Assembly: GCA_019054805.1 (NCBI GenBank)
Contig: JAHQIY010000010.1
Span: 2,649,501-2,713,500, forward strand
Length of the DNA: 64,000 nucleotides
Reading direction: 5' to 3'
Source of the DNA: Brachionus manjavacas
Lineage: Eukaryota > Rotifera > Eurotatoria > Ploima > Brachionidae
Shown: piece by piece, positions 55,100-64,000 of the stretch
How positions within the stretch are numbered: position 1 is the first letter of the stretch
Layout: each line of letters opens with the position of its first letter
Translations under genes and position numbers: made by a program
Notes under the pieces: generated by a model
The model's database searches: none
What the model saw: only the letters and a program-made list of their open reading frames with translations
Told to the model about the DNA's origin: nothing

Positions 55100-57930
55100 A
55101 AGTCAAATCGCGGATAACTTCAATTACAAACGATCTTGGAACTTCCCTAACCAACATGAACGTAATTGCGGAAGCACTTAACAATCAATTTAGCTCAGTA
55201 TTCGTGAACGAAGACAATAACACATTACCATACTTCGCTCCAAGAACATCAGAAAACCTTTGTAACGTCATTTTCTCGGCCTCAAAAATAAAAACCATCT
55301 TAAGCAAAATAGACGGACACAAATCGATTGGTACAGATGGGTCTGCATAATTTCGACAAGATAATTTCGACAAGTAATTTTTGGACATAAATTAATTCGA
55401 CATGCAAAAATTCGACATGACTAAATTAGACATAATAATAATTCGACGTGTTATATTTCGACAAAATTAATTTCGACTTGAATTCTTTTTTTATGCTATT
55501 TTTTTTTATTCTTTCAATTAGATTAATTAGTCATGGAAAATTTATCAAATTTGTTTGATACCCTTAATGTAAAAGAAAAATTGAATTTAATAAAATCTTC
55601 AAGAAACAAAAAAGATGGAACGCCAAGTTGGTTGTTAATAGACGACAATAGGTTTGAATATAAGACCAGTTATGAAGCTAAAGATGGTAAAATAACTTGG
55701 CGCTATTGGCTTTTGTTCCCGTAGAAGATGTTGTTTCAGCTTTTGAGACACTTAAAAAAGCGTCTCCCAGTAACTTAGCGAAATTATATAAGTATTTTGA
55801 ACAGTACTATATTGGTCCTTTAACTAGAGGTAGGTCACCTTAACGTAAGCCACCGATGTTTGAGATTGAAATGTGGAATTGTCATAAAAGAACTGTTTTA
55901 GGATTGCCGAGAACTAATAACAACTTAGAAGGTTGGCATCGTGGATTACAGTCATCATTCAAAACTCATCAAAATTTACTTAAATTTATTGATTGTATGA
56001 AAGTTGAACAGTCTAACACAGATAACTTGTACGTTCAGTTATCTACTGGTGTGGTAAATAGACGCAAGAATTGTTATGTGGTATTAGAAGAAAAGATTAA
56101 TCAAGCAATTGTTGACTATAACACAGAAGAAGTCATTAAATTTTGCAAATTTTTATCTTTTTTAATAGAATTCATGTAAAACAAACAATTTTTTTATTAC
56201 AAAACTATATAACCAATAAGAAAGCAATATATTAGAAATTGATTAACGAATAAAATTTATTTCATTTATTTATGTCGAATATTTTATGTCTAATTAATAT
56301 CACGTCGAAATTATACCTGTCCAATTTTTGTATCTATCTGTCGAATTAATTATGTCAAAATTTTCTTTATCGAAATTATCCGCACCCGGTACAGATGATG
56401 TCCATCCACACGGTATTAAAAATTGCGCCAAAAGTTGGTCCCTTCCGTTAAGCCTAATATTTCAAATTTCCTTCAACACAGCTTCAACTCCGAAATACTG
56501 GCAAGAAGCAAACGTAACGACTTTATTCAAAAAGGGTAAGAAAACCGATTCTTAAAACTACAGACCAATCTCACTTGCATCAATCACATGTAAATAATGG
56601 AAAAAATAGTCAAAGCCGACATAATGACTTACTTAGAAAAATTTAAATTACTGGCTAAGCAACAATACGGCTTCACAAACAACAAAGCCTGCGTAACGAA
56701 CCTCTTAGAAACTATGGACCTATGTACCAAAGCCTCGTCAAAAAACACTTCACTTGACATTTTATTTTTGGACTTTGCAAAAGCGTTTGACAAAGTTCCT
56801 CACAAACAGCTGCTTCACAAACTATCAAAATACGGAATAAGCGGGCCCCTGTTAAGTTGGATCAACGCATTTTTATCCATAAGACGCCAAAGAGTAGTTT
56901 TAGGCGAAAACAGATCGGAATGGCTAGTAGTTAAAAGCGGAGTACCTCAGGGATCGGTAATTGGCCCAATTTTATTCATCATTTATATAAACGACCTCCC
57001 AGACGAATTACAAAACGAATGTAAAATATATGCTGACGGAACCAAGCTACTTAGCATAATCGATTCAAAAAGCGTTATTGAAGACATTTCGAGGCTTCAA
57101 AATGACATTAATACAATCCAACTGGACCAACTTGGTTAATGCCCCTTAACATAAAGAAATGTAAAATCATACACATCGGTGGATATAATCCGAAATTCAT
57201 TTCCTAAATGCACAGATCACAAACAGATAGAATCGGAATATTAAAAACCATTTATGAACGAGACTTGGATATTTTAATCACTGACGATCTTAAACCTAGT
57301 TATCAAGTGAATAGAGCAGTTTCAAAAGCCAACAGTATTCTAGGCCTTTTAAAAAATACCTTTACTTGCCGCAATGCAGCGCTATGGAAAAAGTTATACA
57401 CTGGGTTTGTCAAACCACACTTAGAGTTCGCTGTCCCTGCTTGGAATCCATACACCTCAAAAGACATCAAGAAGATCGAAAAGGTCCAGATTCGAGCAAC
57501 CAAAATCCCGCACACTTATGAAAATCTGGGGTTTTTAGAAAGATGAAACAAGTTTGGGCTAGCACACTACTAGAAAGAAGAACAAGAGGCGATTTAATTT
57601 AAAAAATTAAAATTAGAAACAGAACTCTAGACTATCAATTGGTACACAACTCCTGCACGCTCAAACCCTCGAAGGGGATCATCGAGGATAATTTAGACGT
57701 GAAATAGTTCTTTGCTGCAATCAACGATACTTTTTCTTTAACAACAGAGTTGCAAACGAGTGGAACATGCAAGCATGCTTCCAGACGAGATAACAAAGTC
57801 AAATTCAGTCAACGCGTTTAAAAACAAGCTGGACCAGTACAAAAACAACTGCCATAGGGCGTCATCTACTGTTGACGCGCTCCGCATGGCCTAAAACTAT
57901 GCAGCAGTTTTTATTACTACTACTACTACT
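55100..57930 (+). mobile_element. CR1/L2-like LINE, reverse transcriptase, interrupted by a MULE
   Basis: The coding part begins at about 55110 (SITNDLGTSLTNMNVIAEAL), is cut by an insertion at 55340-56387, and resumes DDVHPHGIKNCAKSW. The polymerase follows at 56597-57139: FLDFAKAFDKVPHKQLL, SGVPQGSVIGPILFIIYIND and YADGTKL, where the catalytic YADD has become YADG. Then ERDLDILITDDLKP and the C-terminal KPHLEFAVPAWNPYTSKDI. The 3' end shows VNAFKNKLDQYKNNCHRA, a stop, and (TAC)n at 57920. Stops and shifts break it in several places; the endonuclease is missing. Confidence 0.85.
55340..56387 (+). mobile_element. MULE (FLYWCH type), 1,048 bp, 10-bp target duplication
   Basis: GGTACAGATG flanks both sides (55330-55339 and 56388-56397). 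The ends GGTCTGCATAATTTCGAC and (complement of right) GGGTGCGGATAATTTCGA are inverted, with more TTTCGAC repeats inward. It holds an N-terminal FLYWCH-like piece (55533-55724) and a C-terminal transposase piece (55856-56179) with LPRTNNNLEGWHRGLQSSF, typical of MULEs. The middle, with the DDE residues, is deleted, so it cannot move by itself. Taking it out with one target copy makes the LINE read KSIGTDDVHPH. Confidence 0.88.
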
Positions 57931-59260
57931 ACAAAACATGTAGTTAGCTATACAATTAATGAAAAAGAATTAGAAAAAAAATATGAACAATTGAGCATCA
58001 AAAGAATTTTAATTTTTCATTTGTCTAATGGTATGCTGCTTTCACATCTTATTTTTGTAAGAGTGTTCACATCGACTTTGATTTGGTTTTCGAGTTTAAC
58101 CTTAAATTTCCTTTTCAGATTCCACAGTAGTCGCCTGCATTTTTATGATAGGCTATTGAGGCACCCATTTCTTTCACTTCAGCCACGTTTCCTTCACGGT
58201 ACCAGTTATCGTTGGACAAACCGATTTTTTGAGGCTTCTTATTCCACATTATTTGGTTGCTTTAATCAGATAGCAAAATGTTTAAACATTTGTAAGTTGG
58301 TCTTAGTTTAAAGATTTGCCTAAATGAACTATTATGCAACTCTAAAAAGCAAATTCGTCTAGTGGTACTGATATGTAATAAACCTACAACTTTCATTTTT
58401 CAAAGAAATAATTGAAATTTAAAAATAATCCAATTTTTAAGCAAAAAAAGCGCTTAAATTTTTAATTTCTTGATTCAAATACAAAATCCAAGGAACTGAA
58501 ATTAGGTAGGATTTTCATTTTTAAAATGTTTTAGACACTCAAATATATTTAAGAAAACTTTTTTTCAATGACTTGACATGCGGGTCTTGGCGGGTCATAA
58601 ACAGCTACAATACCAATTTTTTGGTTTTTCAGGACTGTAAGATAAATTTTTAGTGGAATAACCTAACTAGTATTTTTTTGAATTCCTCTTTAATTTCTGA
58701 ACATGCTCAGAAAATATTAATTTAAAAGCCTTAGAAATGACCAAGATACTGTCATTTTAAGTAATTTGCTTATTTAGACTTTAAGCATATATAACTTTTA
58801 AAAGAATGGTTTAAAAATTTTAGACATTTTTTTATTTAATAATTTTTAATAAAAGGAAATTTTTGATTCAATTTGTGTTGAATTTTTCGACGTCTTTTAA
58901 ATTTTATTTACGTAAAAATTAGTAAAATGAAAGTGAGTTTCTCATGTCAAAAATTAAAATATCAAACCAAATTGGCAATTTTTAAAAATATTTTTTTATT
59001 TTTGATTGATTGAAATTTATAAGCAAATATATCCAATGTTTGTTTTGTTGATCCCACCTAAAATTTGCTATGGATTTCAAAAATAAATTAATTAAAAAAG
59101 AATTATGTTTGTAATACGAAAGAGAGCTGAATGTAAAATTTTAATAAACAATTGTGAAATTTGAATAAATTAAACTTACAATTTTTTTTAATCTGAGCTT
59201 GTTTGTGATTGAACTTATACATTTAAAAATTTCCAAATAATGTTGACAAATGTTTACAAG
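57931..59260. other. Spacer, mostly featureless
   Basis: On the minus strand at 58250-58120 a short open stretch reads MWNKKPQKIGLSNDNWYREG then EMGASIAYHKNAGDYCG before a stop, with codon use less A/T-biased than the surroundings; it may be a lone exon or pseudogene of unknown identity. The remainder is A/T-rich. Confidence 0.3.
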
Positions 59261-59268
59261 CAAAAATA

Positions 59269-59630
59269 GGTTTTGTGAAGTTCAGTACAAAAGAACAGAA
59301 CAAAGTATTAAAAAATTAATAACTTTTTATCTAAAATTTTTAAAAAAATTCTGTAAATCCAGCATGGTGCAACATTCAAAGTTGCATCAACTGTAAAAGT
59401 CTGCTAATGGTGTGCAGAATCTCTGCAAAATGCACCACGCTCGATTATATTGAAATTTAATTTCTGCATAACTCTGCAAATTTAGCAGGCTTTGATATTT
59501 GATGCAACTTTGAAAGTTGCACTATGTTGCATTAATAGAACTAAGTTTAAACCTTTAGAAAAAAAGTTATTCAATTATTTTTACATTTTTTCTGTTCTTT
59601 TTTTCATTTTGTACTGAATTTCACAAAACC
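59269..59630. mobile_element. Foldback MITE with 8-bp target duplication
   Basis: GGTTTTGTGAAGTTCAGTAC and its inverted partner end a 362-bp near-palindrome; CAAAAATA flanks both sides (59261-59268 and 59631-59638). Internal inverted TGCAACTTTGAAAGTTGCA steps. The 8-bp duplication fits hAT-type integration. Confidence 0.8.
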
Positions 59631-59639
59631 CAAAAATAT

Positions 59640-61639
59640 AAATAATTAAATAAAAAAATATTTAATTTGAATTGTTTATTTTTTGAAATTAAAAAACATT
59701 CAACTTTATGTAATATTGCTACTTAGTCTCAGTCTCATAATCTTAGTCGGAATTTAATTTTTTTTACCCACTGCCAATGAAGTGCATAATTATTTACATT
59801 GGTAATTTGATGGTTCTCATTGTTAATATTAAACATTTTTAATAAATGTTCTTCATTTTTCAAGAATGAAATTTCATTTAATTCTCTAATTTCAAATTTT
59901 AATGAAAAAAAAATATATTTTAACCTCATGAATTGAATCCATGCATTTTTTGAAATCAAATCTTCGAGAAAACACTGAAAAGCTTTATTTTTTTTAACCT
60001 TTATAAATTTAATCATTTAACATTCGCATAATAATATAAAAAAACTTTTGTAAAAAAAAGGTTAATTAAAATAATCAAATGAAACCATAAAATAAACCAT
60101 TTCATCATATTTGGCTTCTCAATTTTGGTAATTAATTTTCTATATTTAAATACCCGTAGGAGTATGTTTTAATCTTTTACGAATTATATAATAGAAAGAA
60201 AAGAGCTTGTTCCCTATTTTTTTACAACAGCAAATTCTTTAACAGAGTTGACGGCTTACTAAAGAACTTTTAAAAAAGAACTTTATTTAATTTATATAAA
60301 TCAGGTGAGTCCTTGCCATTTTTTAAGTTAAATAAAAAGTTGATCATTCGATCATTATTTTTCAGTGATTTTGAATGATATTTCTGTCTTTAAGAAATAA
60401 AAAAATTAGCCTTTTTTTAAAAGAATGGTTTGGTCAACTTTATTCAATTTATTTTATTATATCAATGGAAATATTGAAAAAAATAAAGGTTTATTCGAAT
60501 TTTTTTTAATAGATTCAAATCCCAAGCATTACGGATAACAGAGAAGAACATTTTTTTGTTTCTAAAAAAATATTTAATTTTTTTTGTATTAAATTTATTT
60601 TTCGAATATTATAAAAGAAAAATAATGGTAATAGAATATATCTTATTTTATTGCTTTAATTATTTGTGCTATCAAATAAGTTTTATTAATAAGTATAGTA
60701 ATAGTTTGCAATTTTATGCATTTTGCATCCCAGTAAAAAATATTCCAATCAAGTGTGAAATTACATTAGCAGACATATATTACGCAAATTTGCTTATAAT
60801 TAAGCATTTTTCAGAACTAAATTATCTCTTTTAGTAAAAAAGTTATTCAAAATTTTCTGAATTGAAACGATCGAATTGAAATGAACTTCACAACCCCCTA
60901 AATAGAGAAAATAAAAAACAAAATTAATCCCAACTAGCTTAAGTAAATTACAATTATTTTTAAAACATCCGAAAATTGATCAAATTTTCATTAATTTAAA
61001 AACTTAAACCCCCTTTAGCTCTTCTTACAATATAAAATTTAAAATAAATTCTGTTTATTAAATCTAAAATTAAATTTTTAACATTTTTTTAATCTAAAAA
61101 AAATAGTCAAAACCGAAAGCCTTTTAAAATAATTTTCTAATTTTTGATTTATAACGGAAAATTACGAAAGAGAAAAGTCAATTTAACTTTGTAAGTTGAT
61201 TAATGCTTTTTTTAAATCAAAATAATTTAGATTGCAAAAAAAAATCCAATTATTTCTTTAATTGAATAAGACAACCGATTTAATGATTCTATGGGGCTAT
61301 TTTCACCTTTATTAATGGGAGTTGAAAGTATAATTTTAAAAAAATCTCTTCTAAATAAATAATGATTACATTTTTTGATATTCGGTAGCTAAAAAAAATT
61401 AAAAATTGTCAAAAGTAATTTGGTAAGAAATTTTAACAGTTTTTAGATCGAACAACTTGTCTATGTTAAGGTTTGATATTCATTGAGTATACTATGAAAA
61501 AGTTTGTGAATTAAATCTAGCTCTTTTAGTTTATTATATGGTATCTATTGTTATTTTTTATTGGTCTCAAAGAGAAATAAAGAAAATTTTAAAATTTTAA
61601 AATTTTAAATTTAGTTATTTTTAAATTGGATAACCTCTG
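59640..61639. other. AT-rich intergenic DNA, no gene seen
   Basis: Several A/T-biased frames of about 90 codons (59735-60016 minus, 60556-60834 plus) show no recognisable domain and are probably chance. Confidence 0.45.
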
Positions 61640-63480
61640 CATTGCCTTCATACAATTCAATTGTATTATCTGTCATCCACTATCCTCTAAAATAGGCATA
61701 TAAAGAGTAAGGTTGAGAGTAGAGTCTTTTTTTTTTATAAGGATAAGAAGAATAAGAAGTGAATTTAGTTTTAAAAAATTGTATAATTTTGAATACACTT
61801 TACGCTCCAGTAACTTTTTTAAAAAAATTCGTTGGTCTCTAATTGGAATGATCCTGTGAAGTAGAGGCTTTTTTTGAACCATAGTAAGTTCGAAGTTTTT
61901 CACGCTTTCGGAACTCTACTTTCTCGAAGAGATACATTGAAAAGTTCTATGATTTCTTTTGGTGAATTTTTGGTAAGTTTTTACATCAAATTATGAATTT
62001 GGTTAAGTTCTGATTCCGCTACATTTTTCAATCTTTTTAAAGCCATAATTAATTCATTTAAGCAAATTGGATCATTAAAATTACACTGATCATAATTTCT
62101 AAAAAATTCAGAGTTAGAATTAAGTATTTCGAAATCTTTCTTAGTATGAATTAAATCAGAATTAGGACTAAATATTGAAGATAAGAGTTCTCCAAAGCAT
62201 TTTCCCTTTTCTTCATTAGTTTTGAATTCCTTGTCATTTGAAAACAAATTTGGGATTAAATTTGATCCTTTTTTTGTTCTAAATTTATTAATTTTTTCCA
62301 GAAAGGTCTACTTGTAAGTGGGTTTTTTCCCATCTTCTTGATAAAATCAAACCAATTTTGATTCCAGAATTTTTTTAAAGAGGCCTTTAGCTCAAATGAA
62401 AGTTGGTCATAATTTTGCTTGAGCTTTTGACAGCGAGTTTTTTAAAAGTTTCTTCTTACTTTCCTGCGTTTTTTTTAACAATGTTTGGGGGAAGACTGGT
62501 TTTGTAGATTTTCTGAGAAAGATAAGGAATGCTTTTATGAGAAGCAGAAATGATTTTTTCTATAATTTTATCATTTAGTTGATCTATAGTGATGGAAATT
62601 TCAGGGAAAATAACAATTTGAGAATTTAAGATCTCGCTAAATAATTGCCAGTTCGCTTTCTTAAGTTTAAATTTTTTAGCTGTTGACTTTTTTTCTAATT
62701 GATAGCCCATAGAAATTGATACCTCGATTGGGAAATGGTCACTAGTCATGTCTTGGCTATTTAAGACATTAAACTCGGTAATTTTGTCAATTAATGAAGA
62801 TGAAACTAAAAAAAGATCAAGAATTTCCAAGTAATTCTTATTAAAAATATTGAAAGTAGGACGCTTATCATTTATTACTGAAAAGTATAACTCATTGATT
62901 ATTCTTTCCAACATTATACCGTTTTCATTTTCCCCTACGCAGCCTATTTGCTTTGTTCTAGCGTTTAGATCACCACCTAAGATGTAGTTTCTAAATTTTT
63001 TTTTAACTGTTTTAAAAAGCTCAAAGTTCAGAAATACTTTGGGTGGTTTATAAAGACTAAATAGAAATAATTCATTATTCTTTACTGAGAAAAATCTTGT
63101 ATAAATTCAATTCCTTCTTTAATTAAAATAGCTAATCCTCCTTCATACTTGTTGCCTGGTTTTGTTATGAACTGATAATTTTGAAAATCAAGGTAAATAT
63201 TTGTCAAAAATTGTTGTCTTGAAATACTTCATTAAGGTCACTGTTTTCTTGATCATTAGCTTGATCCTTTAGTTTTTTTTTGTTGGATTTGGATATACAT
63301 TACATTTATAGCATTTTCCATAACAGAACTCATCTAAATTATGTTTTAAATAATAATTAATTAAATTGTTGATATCGAAATTGAAAAGTTTTGAATGTAC
63401 GGAAGTGTTGGATTGCAGGAAACCTTTTAAAAATTGTATCAAATTATTATTTAGTTTTTTTTTTAATTCGAATTTGTTTA
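61640..63480 (-). mobile_element. Jockey-like LINE: endonuclease and start of reverse transcriptase
   Basis: From right to left the minus strand gives a Cys-containing segment (CYGKCYKC, about 63320) that may end ORF1, then the apurinic-type endonuclease (EGGLAILIKEGIEF, GGDLNAR near 62975, LDLFLVSS and SDHFPIEVSI at 62456-62914), a linker, and the reverse transcriptase start (LNELIMALKRLKN at 62050, YSKLYNFLKLN at 61770). The polymerase core and 3' end are absent, so this copy is cut on its 3' side, unlike the usual 5' truncation. Several frame breaks. Confidence 0.72.
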
Positions 63481-64000
63481 ATTATTAATTTAAATCATTT
63501 ATTTTGTATAATTATGAATTATTTTTATTTGTATTGTGTTTTTTTATCATACATAGAAGTCTAATGTTTAACTGTATACGATTTTGTGCCATCAATTACA
63601 GAGACTAAACCAAACTTGGGTGTTATATAGCTTTTAGACTTTAAAAAAAAAAGATTTTTCGATTTAAAATTTTTATTTGAGATCAATAAAAATTTGCCTT
63701 AATATTTGTTATTTGTTTTATTCTACTTGTAACTTTGAATTTAATCAGTCATGTATCCATTAAGTTAATTAATTTAAAAAATTATTTAATTTTAATTTAA
63801 CTTTTGTATTATTGATGACCAATTTTAATTTACAAATTTCAACATTGATTAAATTGAGATTAACCTGCAGATTTTAAAAAGCTATTGATAAAGGTCTTGA
63901 AACTTGGGCTTTAGTAAAGGAGCATGTCTATTGAAGATTTTTTCTTACAAAATACTCAATAAACTTCCACAAATGGCATTTTCTGAAAGAGCATAAAATT
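63481..64000. other. AT-rich end of window, nothing recognised
   Basis: No supported frame or repeat. Confidence 0.5.

Noticed and set aside
57991-58311. 106-residue plus frame
   Set aside because: No recognisable domain. The opposite strand has a shorter but more protein-like stretch (reading MWNKKPQKIGLSND), which is itself unproven.
60556-60834. 92-residue plus frame
   Set aside because: Rich in Phe, Ile, Asn, Lys and Tyr as expected by chance in A/T-rich DNA; no domain or signal.

Overview
The window is AT-rich animal DNA: small spliced genes with 43-57 nt introns, other introns swollen by transposons, and long stretches of mobile-element debris. I think it comes from a monogonont rotifer, probably Brachionus or a relative. 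The strongest hint is the gene at 21032-22287 (minus): a signal peptide followed by near-perfect linkerless 83-codon repeats with a broken-off last repeat, which is how I remember the published Brachionus mate recognition pheromone genes. The species call is an inference and was not checked by any search.

Host genes, left to right: (1) phospholipase D, plus strand, 4113-16611, nine visible exons; its PX-domain exon(s) lie upstream or outside, and its last exon sits 4 kb beyond the previous one behind a 2.5 kb transposon. (2) A small Ly6/uPAR-type secreted, probably GPI-anchored protein, 17048-17554 plus. (3) The repeat-built secreted protein, 21032-22287 minus, with a TATA box and an 11-nt micro-exon. 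(4) A Tctex1-domain dynein light chain, 27091-27675 minus. (5) An intronless FAD-dependent oxidoreductase, 34134-35519 minus. (6) An inward-rectifier K+ channel, 38835-44736 minus, two exons around a 4.1 kb transposon-packed intron, head to head with (7) CHRAC1, a histone-fold chromatin-remodelling subunit, 44955-45284 plus; their start codons are 218 bp apart. (8) Possibly a 43-residue secreted peptide, 54094-54225 plus. These genes do not form a pathway; they are ordinary neighbours in an animal genome.

Mobile DNA covers much of the rest. There are LINE fragments (755, 18500, 24355, 54370, 55100, 61640), MULE-type elements and SWIM/FLYWCH remnants (10123, 12876, 20140, 35764, 55340), hAT elements with BED-type transposase remains (30433, 49881), a short integrase-related element with perfect 4-bp target duplications (29267), many MITEs with intact target duplications, a foldback element with 102-bp subrepeats (47636-49318), and an LTR-retrotransposon fossil with a gag-like frame (32313-33719) plus a solo LTR (53215-53370). 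Several insertions are nested: a MULE sits in a LINE at 55340-56387, another element sits in a LINE at 24598-25310, and a hAT element sits in a Tc1-like element inside the K+ channel intron. In the two LINE cases, removing the insert and one target copy joins the LINE frame exactly.

The intergenic remainder is mostly low-complexity A/T sequence in which I see no gene. I found no rRNA, tRNA or CRISPR array.
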